Source: Carboxylicivirga mesophila
GTDB taxonomy: Bacteria > Bacteroidota > Bacteroidia > Bacteroidales > Marinilabiliaceae
Assembly: GCF_018271975.1 (NCBI RefSeq)
Contig: NZ_JAGUCN010000038.1
Location: 1-40,361, forward strand
DNA length: 40,361 bases
Direction: 5' to 3'
In this document: in pieces, positions 7,479 through 17,524 of the stretch
Numbering within the stretch: the stretch's first letter is position 1
Layout of the letters: the number at the start of each line of letters is the position of its first letter
Notes under the pieces: model-generated
What the model saw: only the letters and a program-made list of their open reading frames with translations
What the model was told of the DNA's origin: nothing
Database searches by the model: none
Translations under genes and position numbers: made by a program

Positions 7479-10400
7479 ATGAATCATTTACGAAAAAAAC
7501 TATGGATTTTGTTGCTGTCATATATTACCATATGGCAAGCCAGTGCTCAGGTCTCTGAGTATACAATCCGAAATAACGGTCGGGAGTTCAGTCCTCCTGA
7601 AAATGGCCTTAATAGTATAGTACAGCTAAAAAGTACGTCTGAAACTGAATTGTTTCAAGTGATGCAGTTTCATCAGATACCTACGGGAGCAGAACGGCAG
7701 GAGTTGAAGAATAATGGTATTGAACTTAAAAATTACATTGGGGCAAATGCCTACTATGTTAAAATTGCACCTAACCAACTCAAGAGTACTTTTGCCGGAA
7801 GCAACAATGTTCGCTCTACCTTCAACTCGTCTTTCTTGCAAAAGGTGGCTAATGTTTACCAACGGGATAGCATTCCATCTGAGTTGAAGGAGGGCGATTT
7901 GCTTCTTAAAGCTACTATTCATGTAGTGAGTAATCTTGAGGAAAGTTACGTATTAAAAGAGTTGAAGCAAATTGGTGTCACTGATGTGGAAAGTATTTCA
8001 GGGTTTGATATGTATGAAGTGATAGCTGATAAAGTGACACTTGATAAAATGGCACAGTTAGGATGGGTGACAACAGTAATGCCTGCCAGTCCGGAGCGCA
8101 AGTTGCATGATTTTACCAGTCAGAAAATGCATGGTTTCATAACCGCCCGTCAGAATGGCTATGATGGTTTATCAGGTAAAGGAGTAACAGTTGGAGTATG
8201 GGATGAAGACATCGATGAGCACATTGATCTGACAGGCCGTATTCATATCAATGAGGCTGAAACTCGCGGTAATCATGGGATGCATGTATCAGGCATTGTT
8301 GGAGGAGCCGGAGTTATTGAGCAGCTCTATGAAGGAATGGCGCCTCAGGTGAGCTTTGAGACCTGGAATTTTAACACAGGTTCTAACGGACAGAAGGAAT
8401 ACCAGGAGATGGATTGGAGTGCTAAAACTCAAGGTGTTTCTATTACTCAAAACTCTTATGGGATGGCCAATTTACTTGGTGTTAAATTTCCGTATGGTGA
8501 GTTTGAGTATGGGCTTGACCTGGTGGCTAATCAAAATCCAGAACTGTTACACGTTTTTGCTGCCGGAAATTCCAGAGGATATCTTGGGGTGTATAATACT
8601 GTTGCGAATTCGGCCAAGAATATGCTGTCTGTTGCCAATATGACTTATAAGCGTGAAATCGCTAGTTCGAGTAGTTTTGGCCCGGGACACTTTGGAACAT
8701 TAGTTCCGCACATATCTGCACACGGAACAGCAGTATGGTCACTTACTTTCTTCGATCAGTATAACATAATGACAGGCACCTCAATGGCGTGTCCAATGGT
8801 ATCTGGAGCGGCTGCTATAATAACCGAAGCCTATGAAAACAACTTTGGGCACAAGCCTGAGTCGGCTCTGTTAAGAGGGATAATATGCAATACGGCTAAT
8901 GACTTATACTCCTTTGGTCCTGATTACTATAGTGGCTTTGGTGAACTTAATGTTGCACGCGCGCTGGAAAATGTTCAAAATGAGCGATTTGCCGGTGGTG
9001 AGGTGGAAAATCAGGAGGAGCAGGTGTTTAGTTTTACCATTTCTGCCGGACAGAAGGAGGCACGTTTTATGTTGTCGTGGCTTGATCCTGCAAGTCTTCC
9101 AACCTTGTATAATCCTCTGATTAATGATCTGGATATTACAGTGGTGTATAATAATGAGGAGTATTTACCACTATGCCTTGATGGTTTGAATCCTGATTTT
9201 AAGGCTAAGCCAGGTCGCGACCGCATTAATAATATGGAGCAAGTAGTTATTCAGGATCCTAAACCAGGTATTTATCAGGTGAAGGTGAAAGGACATCATG
9301 TACCTGTTGGTCGCCAGAAGTTTTATGTAAATTACCAAACGATTACTGATGAACTGGCTATTGTATACCCTTTTGAAGGAGAAACACTTGTAGCTGGCAG
9401 TCGTACATTGGTGCGCTGGAATGCATATGACCAGGTCAATCCAACCAAAGTATACTTATCAACTGAAGCTAATCAGTTCACTGAAGTTGCTGAATTAACT
9501 GCTCCTGAACGCGAGTTTATTATTGATGTACCTAATGCAGTTTCTAATAATTATGCATTACGCCTTATACAAGGCGATAAAGTAGAGGAAGTCACATTCA
9601 ATACAATTGGTCAGGTTAAAAACCTTTCGGTAACAGACAATGGAAATTATGCTACTTTAAAGTGGGATGCTGTGCAAGGTGCCACAACGTATGAGGTGTT
9701 AAAATACGATGTAACAGCAAATGAATACATTAAAACGGGTACAGTAACTGCACCTGTTACCGAATATGATATATTTGGCAGTGATAGAAAAGGATGGTAT
9801 GCAGTCCGTGCAGTTGTCAGCTCTTTATCTATTGAGGGTAAACGCTCAAGAGCCAAAAGGATTGATAGAACTCAATCGTTAGGTACTTCTGATTGGCCAT
9901 TATTGATTGATTTTGAAGATGATAATCATAAGGAGCTGTTTAAAAGTAATAATACCATTTATGCTCAGGCAATACCAGGAGCAATGGATACTGAGTTTTT
10001 CCACAGTAAAACCCTGACTTTATCAGGCATATATGGTGTTGAAAACGACTATTGGACAGATTATGAGGGAGATCCTGTGAGTGAGGCAGCAGGTGATTTT
10101 GCTTTTCAGAATAATATTGATTTTGTGACATCAGCAACCATGTCGGTCAATGTGCCGGCTGATCAAGGCTCTCCTTTATTACACTTCGATTTTTCCATTC
10201 CTACAACTTATCCTAATCATGCCTATTTCAGAGTTAGAGTAAATGGTCAGTTGGTGAAAGATGCGCTTGGAAGAGAATATCATCACCGCAAGCTCGCAGG
10301 CGATAAATTTGCATGGTATGGCTACAACCAAAATTTTGGCACCCGCTTAATTAAGGAGCATTTGTATTACGACCTCTCAGCCTTTGCTGGTCAGCAAATT

Positions 10401-13400
10401 GATATCTCTTTGGAAGGAGTTTGTAAAACGGGTCGAAAGATGTCGTATGATGATGTATATGGTTCTGAAATAAAGATAGATGATTTATACCTTGATTTTG
10501 GCAATGCACAGCAGGCTATCATGATTAATTCTGCTACAGAACCGCAATCGGGAATAGGAGTGAGTGAGGTGAGCCCAGTGATTAACTTTGTGAATGCAGG
10601 AACCAGCAGCCTGACAGACTTTGAGGTAAGCTGGACACTGCTTGATGCTAATGATAATCAACTGGATAATGCCACTGAACAAAGCCAAATTATATTAAAT
10701 CCTGGACAGGGAACCAGTTTTAGTTATTCTAAAGCAATCGCACTTAACACCATAGATAAATCATATCGGATAGTATATAAAGTTAAGTCGGGCGATAAGG
10801 AAGCAACTTATGAGTACGGACCTGTTGACAGATACGATGACTACCACAGGGCTGGTGCGCCTGAGGGTAATGCTGCTCCTCCTTATGTGGATGAAAATCC
10901 GGTTTATATAACAGCCAGTGGAGGTAAGATATACCCCTATTTTGCTAATCAGTATTTTGGCTTTTTTGTTGAGGCAAAAGATAGAGCCAATAATATTGCA
11001 TTGGAATTACAGGAGCTGGACTTAGATGAAGATGCAGTGGTTTATATTTTAGATGGCTTGTATAGTTATCTGAATGAGTCAAAAATAATTGCGACATATA
11101 CAGGCGAACAGTTGCCCGAAAATGTAAATACTTTGTCTTCTGCTGTAAGCGGTGGATTAACCCTGATATTCCGTTCTGGAGCGAATGTGAACAAGAAGAA
11201 GGGCTTCTTATTCAAAGCAACAGCAGAACCCCGTGCAATAGCAAATGATTTGTTGGTGAGTTATATTCAGGGAGCTGGTGATAGTTTTCAATCGTACCAT
11301 TCACTCATATTTAATTATCCATTCTGGTTCAACGTTTCTAATAATGGTTCACAAGCAGTTGATGCTGTAACAGCACGCTTATATATTGATGATGTGTTGC
11401 ACACTGAGGAAACATTTGAGATGCCTGTACCTGCCGGAAGTTACAGAAGTTTCATGTTTACGAAACGCCTTGAACCATTTATGGTAGATGCTATTCATAC
11501 TTACAGGGTTGAGATTGTTGATGAAGATGAGAATATGGCAAACAATGTTAAAGAATTGGTTAAGCAGATTGAAAATGATGCGCAACCTGAGACAATGCCT
11601 GATATGACTATTGCCAAAGTGAGTATTGGCGATCATTATTTCAACGATAATGGCGGACAGCCTGATAAAACATTCAGAAATGAGCAATATGGGTATATTG
11701 ATTTCCCGGATAGAGTATTTGATTTGGAATATGGCACTGAGAAGGAGATAGAGGTAATACTCGAAGGCCTTATAGCAGGTGCAGGGTACCCGACCGTGTA
11801 TATCGATTGGAATGAAGATGGATTCTTCTCCAATGAAGAGAAAATGCAAATGTATGCTGATCCTGCTTATGAACATCGTTATTATGGATACCTGAAACCT
11901 GAAGTAGCAGGTGAAGCAACAGGACTCAAACGCATGCGTATATCACTAACCAGTGAGGCGTTTTTAGGAATGGAAGTGGCACACGATTATCGTCTGAACC
12001 TTACCGGAACACCATTTAATAACGATTTTGCCCTTGACTATCTAACGGCTAATTCTCATATAGCTATGTGGAGTGATTTGGAGATAACTGTTGGAGTAAT
12101 GCAAATGATACATGACGAGGCAAGTGTTGATATAAATATTGAAGTGGTCAACTCAGCGGGTAATGAAGTGTACTCAACAGTTGTCGAAAATTTTACGCTC
12201 AGCAAATTTGCTGAAACAAAAATGACTATACCTGGCGATGTCTTTGGTTTTGAAGGCAGCTATGAAGTGCGGGCAAGTGTTAATCATCCGGATGATTTAA
12301 TTACCCGTAACAATCAATACATCCATATAGTAAAGGCAGAGCGCACATTTGAACCTATGATTGCTGCCAATAGCGGAATTGTTTATTTCTGGAATAATGC
12401 CACGCCTGAGGTGCGAAACCGTTTCGTTACGTTTAATGCCGAAAAGCAGTTTATTGCAATGGCATGGTTGGCTAAAGATAAGCAGTTATATGGCTTAACA
12501 AAAGCAGGTAACTCTTCATTACCGATGGTCTACAAGGTTAATATGGCTGATGGTTCATCAGAGCCAATTGTTGCAGATCCCGAATATTATGCAGCATATA
12601 ATTTGAATGACATGGCCATTGACCCAAGTACCAGTATGATAATGGCACTGGGCAAATCAAATGATCTGGATATGCTTTACCAGATTGATCCGCTAACAGG
12701 TGCGATTACTAATCTTACACCAGGCGGTATTCAGAAAAATGAAGGAGCCCGATTTGGTGGTATGACCATTGAGGTTGACGGTACTATATACCTGCTGGAT
12801 GCTCAAAATAGTGAGCTTTGTACATTAAGTGCTGATTATACTTTGGCCGCTACCTATAAGAAACTGGATAGAATGCTTAAGTACTCACAGGGACTGGCCT
12901 TTAATCGTAAAGATGGTGCTATTTATATTCATGGTAATGAGGAGGTCAATGGAAATATTGAACACAAGTACTTTAAATATAATTTCCAGACTGAGCTGTT
13001 GGAAGAGTTGCACCGTTACAATGAAGTGGAATCGATGCAGCTGACCGGCATGACGCATGCGTATGACAATGGCTATTTAAATCAACGTAGTGGTATACTG
13101 TATTTCCATGTTGATGGAGAGCATAAAACTGAAATTGATGCGGCCAATCAGCGTATAACAGTGTATTTGCCAAGTACTGTTGACCCCAAACAGGCTAGGG
13201 TATATGCCAAAGCCATAAATGGTGGCCGTTTGATAGATCCACAAAGGGGACCTATTCAACCCGGCCAGATAAAGGATTTAACGGTATTAGGTAAGCAGAT
13301 GCCGTTAATTGCGCAGGATTACACATTTAGTGCCTCATCGCAATGGTGGATAACCGTTGTACAGGAGGATTATGAAATGAGCCTGACATCTTTCAACTTC

Positions 13401-14510
13401 CTGCAGGCAGATAATCCTTCACTTGCAGAAGATATGATTGGTACTATCGAAGGAAATACCATCACATTTAATGCATCAAAAGAAGCAGATGTTACTAACC
13501 TGGCAGCATCATTCACTGTTGGTAATGGTACAATGGTGTTGGTTAATGACGATGAGCAGGTGAGTGGTATCTCAGCCAACGATTTTAGCAGTCCAAAAGT
13601 TTATAAGCTAAAACATGGTATGCTCGATCAGGAGCAGGTATATGTGGTGCGTGTTCAAAAAGAACTAAATACTGAAAATGAGTTATTTTCTTTCGAAATA
13701 TCACCCCGATTTAATTCAAATATTGAGAATTTGTACCAGGCCAGCATAGATAACTTTACTGTGTCACTCGACTTGTCAGAACTGGAAGTTGTTAACTCTC
13801 TGGTGCCTAGCTTTACCTTAAGCTCGGGGGCTTACTTGCGTTACAAAGGAATGGATTTCACATCCGGAACAGTACCGTTCGATTTTAAGCATTTTAATGA
13901 GTTTGAAGTGGTTTCTGAGGATGGTACCAAAGCAAGCCTGTACACAGTTGAAACAGTTTTAGCACTTAGTTCAGAGGCTGATCTTATTAATTTTGCATTC
14001 CTCGCTAATGACAATAGTGGATTAACTAGCGATTTACATGCCAGCATCACAGGCAATCAGCTTGTTATTGATATGGCTGGGGTGAACTCGCAGGAATTGA
14101 CAGTTGATTTCAGAGTATCGCCATATGCAACTCTCCTGGCTGGTGATGTTGAACTGACAGCAGGTATCTCGTCGCTTGATCTGACAAGCCTTACACAGCT
14201 TAAAGTATTGGCAGAGGATGGCGTTTCAGAAACAGTTTATTCTGTTGTTCTTGAAAACTATATTCCAACCAATATTGAAGCAGGTAAAGACAATCCTCGC
14301 GTTTATCCTAACCCGGCCACCAGTGTGTTGAATATCCAAATTAATGGAGCATTCAATTGGCAGCTTGTTAATACAGCTGGTCGTGTGCTTGATAGAGGTG
14401 AAGCTGTCGATTTCAAGCAAATTAACATTGAAGCCTATAGTAATGGCTTATACATCCTGCACATTACCAAAGATGATGAGGTGATGGTTGAGAAAGTATA
14501 CTTTAACTAG
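7479..14510 (+). CDS. Giant secreted subtilisin-like (S8) protease with GEVED domain and T9SS sorting domain
   Basis: A 2343-residue exported protein. A signal peptide (about 1-24) is followed by a propeptide-like region to about 215 and an S8 protease domain (about 230-500). The catalytic triad is D242 (VGVWDED), H266 (NHGMHVSG) and S435 (GTSMACP), with oxyanion N364 (AAGN). Next come a P-domain-like beta sandwich (about 505-620), an FN3-like region (about 705-790), several beta-rich modules, a GEVED domain (about 1375-1500, with DWNEDGFFS), and a propeller-like segment (about 1630-1895). Three DUF5018-like repeats of about 90 residues follow (1968-2262), then a T9SS type A sorting domain (about 2269-2343, with VYPNPAT). 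It should be secreted or attached to the cell surface and act on proteins. The gene follows the second TrmB gene after 24 bp. A strong terminator follows at 14591. Confidence 0.9.
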   Translation: MNHLRKKLWILLLSYITIWQASAQVSEYTIRNNGREFSPPENGLNSIVQLKSTSETELFQVMQFHQIPTGAERQELKNNGIELKNYIGANAYYVKIAPNQLKSTFAGSNNVRSTFNSSFLQKVANVYQRDSIPSELKEGDLLLKATIHVVSNLEESYVLKELKQIGVTDVESISGFDMYEVIADKVTLDKMAQLGWVTTVMPASPERKLHDFTSQKMHGFITARQNGYDGLSGKGVTVGVWDEDIDEHIDLTGRIHINEAETRGNHGMHVSGIVGGAGVIEQLYEGMAPQVSFETWNFNTGSNGQKEYQEMDWSAKTQGVSITQNSYGMANLLGVKFPYGEFEYGLDLVANQNPELLHVFAAGNSRGYLGVYNTVANSAKNMLSVANMTYKREIASSSSFGPGHFGTLVPHISAHGTAVWSLTFFDQYNIMTGTSMACPMVSGAAAIITEAYENNFGHKPESALLRGIICNTANDLYSFGPDYYSGFGELNVARALENVQNERFAGGEVENQEEQVFSFTISAGQKEARFMLSWLDPASLPTLYNPLINDLDITVVYNNEEYLPLCLDGLNPDFKAKPGRDRINNMEQVVIQDPKPGIYQVKVKGHHVPVGRQKFYVNYQTITDELAIVYPFEGETLVAGSRTLVRWNAYDQVNPTKVYLSTEANQFTEVAELTAPEREFIIDVPNAVSNNYALRLIQGDKVEEVTFNTIGQVKNLSVTDNGNYATLKWDAVQGATTYEVLKYDVTANEYIKTGTVTAPVTEYDIFGSDRKGWYAVRAVVSSLSIEGKRSRAKRIDRTQSLGTSDWPLLIDFEDDNHKELFKSNNTIYAQAIPGAMDTEFFHSKTLTLSGIYGVENDYWTDYEGDPVSEAAGDFAFQNNIDFVTSATMSVNVPADQGSPLLHFDFSIPTTYPNHAYFRVRVNGQLVKDALGREYHHRKLAGDKFAWYGYNQNFGTRLIKEHLYYDLSAFAGQQIDISLEGVCKTGRKMSYDDVYGSEIKIDDLYLDFGNAQQAIMINSATEPQSGIGVSEVSPVINFVNAGTSSLTDFEVSWTLLDANDNQLDNATEQSQIILNPGQGTSFSYSKAIALNTIDKSYRIVYKVKSGDKEATYEYGPVDRYDDYHRAGAPEGNAAPPYVDENPVYITASGGKIYPYFANQYFGFFVEAKDRANNIALELQELDLDEDAVVYILDGLYSYLNESKIIATYTGEQLPENVNTLSSAVSGGLTLIFRSGANVNKKKGFLFKATAEPRAIANDLLVSYIQGAGDSFQSYHSLIFNYPFWFNVSNNGSQAVDAVTARLYIDDVLHTEETFEMPVPAGSYRSFMFTKRLEPFMVDAIHTYRVEIVDEDENMANNVKELVKQIENDAQPETMPDMTIAKVSIGDHYFNDNGGQPDKTFRNEQYGYIDFPDRVFDLEYGTEKEIEVILEGLIAGAGYPTVYIDWNEDGFFSNEEKMQMYADPAYEHRYYGYLKPEVAGEATGLKRMRISLTSEAFLGMEVAHDYRLNLTGTPFNNDFALDYLTANSHIAMWSDLEITVGVMQMIHDEASVDINIEVVNSAGNEVYSTVVENFTLSKFAETKMTIPGDVFGFEGSYEVRASVNHPDDLITRNNQYIHIVKAERTFEPMIAANSGIVYFWNNATPEVRNRFVTFNAEKQFIAMAWLAKDKQLYGLTKAGNSSLPMVYKVNMADGSSEPIVADPEYYAAYNLNDMAIDPSTSMIMALGKSNDLDMLYQIDPLTGAITNLTPGGIQKNEGARFGGMTIEVDGTIYLLDAQNSELCTLSADYTLAATYKKLDRMLKYSQGLAFNRKDGAIYIHGNEEVNGNIEHKYFKYNFQTELLEELHRYNEVESMQLTGMTHAYDNGYLNQRSGILYFHVDGEHKTEIDAANQRITVYLPSTVDPKQARVYAKAINGGRLIDPQRGPIQPGQIKDLTVLGKQMPLIAQDYTFSASSQWWITVVQEDYEMSLTSFNFLQADNPSLAEDMIGTIEGNTITFNASKEADVTNLAASFTVGNGTMVLVNDDEQVSGISANDFSSPKVYKLKHGMLDQEQVYVVRVQKELNTENELFSFEISPRFNSNIENLYQASIDNFTVSLDLSELEVVNSLVPSFTLSSGAYLRYKGMDFTSGTVPFDFKHFNEFEVVSEDGTKASLYTVETVLALSSEADLINFAFLANDNSGLTSDLHASITGNQLVIDMAGVNSQELTVDFRVSPYATLLAGDVELTAGISSLDLTSLTQLKVLAEDGVSETVYSVVLENYIPTNIEAGKDNPRVYPNPATSVLNIQINGAFNWQLVNTAGRVLDRGEAVDFKQINIEAYSNGLYILHITKDDEVMVEKVYFN

Positions 14511-14590
14511 CTTCAACAGCTTTAGAGATATATGTTAAGAATGTGATGATTTAATATAGGATTCCCATGCATAAATTGCATAATTGAATG

Positions 14591-14624
14591 AAACGGGTGG
14601 CTTTGGAAGCTGCCCGTTTTTTTT
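14591..14624 (+). terminator. Rho-independent terminator after protease gene
   Basis: The stem AAACGGG (14591-14597) pairs with CCCGTTT (14613-14619), with further GGC/GC pairing inside, and runs straight into a long T tract. It ends the TrmB-protease transcription unit. Confidence 0.85.
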
Positions 14625-14669
14625 ATACAAAACCCTTATTTAGCTTATTGTGATGGTTAAGTTGGCAGA

Positions 14670-14748
14670 AACGTAGTTAAAGTGAGGTGCAAAGTAGTTA
14701 TTGATGTTTGTTAAAAGTGGTTATAAATTAATGCCATTGATACTTTTG
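14670..14748 (+). promoter_or_regulatory. Glucanase promoter 1: 20-bp element plus TAnnTTTG box
   Basis: The element AACGTAGTTAAAGTGAGGTG (14670-14689) occurs identically at 17743-17762 before the next glucanase unit. A -7 box TACTTTTG (14741-14748) begins 71 bp after the element start, the same distance as in the second copy. No TTTG box stands at the -33 position, which suggests dependence on an activator. GTAGTTA recurs 21 bp further on (14673 and 14694), giving two half-sites on the same helix face. The ATG of the first glycosidase lies 43 bp beyond the -7 box. Confidence 0.7.
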
Positions 14749-14791
14749 TTGGTTCAATAACGGAAGTGTACCGCGTTAAATTTAATTACTT

Positions 14792-15802
14792 ATGGTAGTA
14801 AGATATATCTTTCTTTTAGTGTTTGTTACCTCCACTTTATCATGCATTCAGAAGTCTGAAAATGATATTGTTCGGATTAATAACAGACAAGTGCTTGTTA
14901 ATGAAGTTCCTTATGTGATTAAGGGCATTTGTTATAATCCGGTTCCCATTGGAACGGGTAAACGAGATTTCGGGCGTTTGGATGAAGACCTTGATTTAAT
15001 GAAAAAGGCTGGCATCAACACTATAAGAGTTTATGCACCTATTGAAGAAAAGTGGGTGCTGGATAAGATTGATGCAGCAGGCCTAAAAGTGATTATTGGT
15101 TTTGGCTATAACCAGGCTGGCTATTACGATATTTTATCAGGCTCATTTATTAATTACGTGAATAAGTTTAAGCAGCATAATGCCATTTTATTTTGGGAGC
15201 TCGGTAATGAATATAATTACCATCCCGAGTGGTTCAATGGTGAAATAAGTAACTGGTACCAGGCCTTAAACCTTGCTGCTTGTATGATACACGAAAATGA
15301 TGCTGCTCATCCTGTATCAACAGCTCACGGTGAATTACCCGATTCATTGGCTTTAGCACAATGTCCTGACATTGATGTCTGGGGCATGAATGTTTACCGA
15401 TGGGATGTACCTGCTCCAATATTTGAAGAGTGGCAAGCCATTAGTCAGAAACCTATGTATCTATCAGAGGCTGGCGCTGATAGCTATATGACTATTGCTA
15501 AAGATGGCTATGAACAAGGGCCAAACCAGCAGGCACAGGCCGATGCAACGCGGCAGATTCTCGAAGACGTCATGATGCATTCTAACATTTGTTCCGGTGT
15601 GACATTATTTGCATTTAACGATGAATGGTGGAAGGCTGGTGATAATAACTCTTTGGATCCTGGGGGATTTGCTCCTGAGAGCAGTGGCGTGCCCTACGAT
15701 GGAACTGCCAATGAAGAGTATTGGGGTATTGTTGATATTAACCGTCAGCCGAAAGCAGCCTATCATGTAGTGGCTGAAATGTATGTAAGCATCGATAACT
15801 AA
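14792..15802 (+). CDS. Clan GH-A (GH2/GH5-like) TIM-barrel glycoside hydrolase, probable lipoprotein
   Basis: A 336-residue protein with a lipoprotein-like signal (STLSC, C18). The rest is a single (beta/alpha)8 barrel of clan GH-A. DLDLMKKAGINTIRVYAP is the usual early strand; WELGNEYNYHPEW holds the acid/base (E140, after the diagnostic N139), and YLSEAGADSY the nucleophile (E226). It resembles the catalytic domain of GH2 and related GH5/GH72-type proteins without the extra GH2 beta domains, so the exact family is uncertain. Given its neighbours, a beta-1,3-glucan oligosaccharide is the likely substrate. It is the first gene of a two-gene unit with the GH16 gene 42 bp downstream, under the promoter at 14670-14748. 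It would be anchored to a membrane, perhaps on the cell surface. Confidence 0.8.
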   Translation: MVVRYIFLLVFVTSTLSCIQKSENDIVRINNRQVLVNEVPYVIKGICYNPVPIGTGKRDFGRLDEDLDLMKKAGINTIRVYAPIEEKWVLDKIDAAGLKVIIGFGYNQAGYYDILSGSFINYVNKFKQHNAILFWELGNEYNYHPEWFNGEISNWYQALNLAACMIHENDAAHPVSTAHGELPDSLALAQCPDIDVWGMNVYRWDVPAPIFEEWQAISQKPMYLSEAGADSYMTIAKDGYEQGPNQQAQADATRQILEDVMMHSNICSGVTLFAFNDEWWKAGDNNSLDPGGFAPESSGVPYDGTANEEYWGIVDINRQPKAAYHVVAEMYVSIDN

Positions 15803-15844
15803 TGTTCTTATTAATTAAAAAAATAACGATCAATTTAAAGGATT

Positions 15845-17467
15845 ATGAAAGTGAAATTATTAGGCTTGCTGCTATGGATTTGCACCCTGCAGTCTATTGG
15901 GCAAACAGCCTTTGTGCAGGATGATTTTGAAGGGAACGGCACCATTAATAGCTGGTACGGAGATGACTGTAACATCGATATTGCTTTCGCCAATCCAAAG
16001 CAGGAAGGGATAAATACATCGTCCACGGTGCTTAAATATCATGATGTTGGCGGGCAATATGCTAATGTGCGCTTTGATGTGTCCAATAATTTTAACCTGG
16101 AAACAAATCATACGTTTAGTTTTAAAATTTATGTGCCATCTGATGGAATGAGTGGAAATCAAACCAATCAGGTCTCGGTTAAACTACAGGATGGAACCAT
16201 TGGAGCTCCATGGTCGACCCAGAGCGAAATTATTAAGCCTATAACATTGGATGCCTGGCAGGAGCTTAGTTTCGATTTTATGAATGATCCGTTTATCAAT
16301 ATTGACCCCACTTCAGATGTTCCAAGTCAACGCGCCGATTTTAACAGGGTGCTTATTCAGGTTAACGGTGAAAATAATACCGATCCGCTACTGGCTTATA
16401 TTGATGACTTTAGTTACGATGGCTCAATCGCTGCTGATCCAGTTTATGATCAGCTGGTTTGGTCTGATGAATTTGATGGTAATGGAGATATTGATCAGGG
16501 TAAATGGTTCAGGCAGTATCAATTACCTATTGGTGGGGGCTGGTATAATGGAGAAGTACAGCATTACACCAACAGACCAGATAATTCATACATTGAGAAT
16601 GGAGTTTTAAAAATTGTAGCAAAAAAGGAAAACTTTACTGACCAGGGTGTAACAAAGAACTATACTTCAGCCCGATTGAATTCAAAGTTTGCCTTTACCT
16701 ATGGTAAGGTTGAAGTACGTGCTAAATTGCCAAGCGGAGCAGGTACATGGCCTGCTATCTGGATGTTGGGTAAGAACATCAATGAAGATGGTGCCTATTG
16801 GGATAATGAAGGCTATGGTACTACACCATGGCCGGCATGTGGAGAGATTGATATCATGGAACATTGGGGGGACAATCAGAATTATGTGCAGAGCGCAACG
16901 CATACACCATCAAGTTATGGAGGTACAATAAACCATGGGGGACAAATGATTGCCACGGCCTCAAGTCAGTTTCATATTTACACATTGTTATGGACCCCTG
17001 AGAAACTGGTGTTTAGTGTGGATGATATTGTGCATTACACTTATCAGCCCGGCAGTCGAAATGCAGACACCTGGCCATTTGATTTGGCCCAGTACCTTAT
17101 TCTTAATGTGGCTGTTCAGGCTCATATTGATCCCAATTTTCAGGAAGGAGCAATGGAAATAGACTACGTTCGCATCTATCAGGCAGGTACATCAACTACC
17201 ATAGCAGAGCCTCAGATGGAAAGTTGTGTACATGTATATCCGAATCCATTCCGGGACGAAATGAATATTGTTCTTAAGGATGTTACTACTAATCAGGTTG
17301 AACTAAGAATATTTAATGCCAATGGGATTCTCCTGAGGTCCTATACTAAGGGGTTATTTAATAAAAGAGTGAGGCTTGATGACATTGGCTTTTTAACAAG
17401 GGGTATCTATCTCTTTCAATTCGAATTTGACGATAAGGTGGAATGCCTGAAAGTGATTAAGGAATAG
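15845..17467 (+). CDS. GH16 family beta-1,3-glucanase (laminarinase-like) with N-terminal binding module and T9SS domain
   Basis: A 540-residue secreted enzyme. A signal peptide (about 1-19) is followed by a beta-sandwich module (about 22-195), a GH16 domain (about 205-455) and a T9SS sorting domain (about 465-540, with VYPNPF). The GH16 motif GEIDIMEHWG supplies nucleophile E334, D336 and acid/base E339. The extra M between D-I and E is the beta-bulge form found in laminarinases and lichenases rather than in agarases' more divergent types. The N-terminal module resembles the first module of the protein at 17875-19164 (both contain an AN-P-x-x-x-GINTS-TV segment), so the two probably bind the same glycan. 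It would cut beta-1,3 or mixed-linkage glucan outside the cell. Confidence 0.93.
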   Translation: MKVKLLGLLLWICTLQSIGQTAFVQDDFEGNGTINSWYGDDCNIDIAFANPKQEGINTSSTVLKYHDVGGQYANVRFDVSNNFNLETNHTFSFKIYVPSDGMSGNQTNQVSVKLQDGTIGAPWSTQSEIIKPITLDAWQELSFDFMNDPFINIDPTSDVPSQRADFNRVLIQVNGENNTDPLLAYIDDFSYDGSIAADPVYDQLVWSDEFDGNGDIDQGKWFRQYQLPIGGGWYNGEVQHYTNRPDNSYIENGVLKIVAKKENFTDQGVTKNYTSARLNSKFAFTYGKVEVRAKLPSGAGTWPAIWMLGKNINEDGAYWDNEGYGTTPWPACGEIDIMEHWGDNQNYVQSATHTPSSYGGTINHGGQMIATASSQFHIYTLLWTPEKLVFSVDDIVHYTYQPGSRNADTWPFDLAQYLILNVAVQAHIDPNFQEGAMEIDYVRIYQAGTSTTIAEPQMESCVHVYPNPFRDEMNIVLKDVTTNQVELRIFNANGILLRSYTKGLFNKRVRLDDIGFLTRGIYLFQFEFDDKVECLKVIKE

Positions 17468-17491
17468 TTCAGTATTATACCAAAGGTATAG

Positions 17492-17524
17492 AAGCTCCAA
17501 TTTTTTATTGGGGCTTTTGTTGTT
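17492..17524 (+). terminator. Terminator after first GH16 gene
   Basis: The stem AAGCTCCAA (17492-17500) pairs with TTGGGGCTT (17508-17516) with one G-U pair, followed by TTGTTGTTT. It separates the first glycosidase unit from the second. Confidence 0.75.

Noticed and set aside
11379-11876. Minus-strand 165-residue frame
   Set aside because: It lies wholly inside the protease gene, opposite to the GEVED region and the modules before it, and shows no family features.
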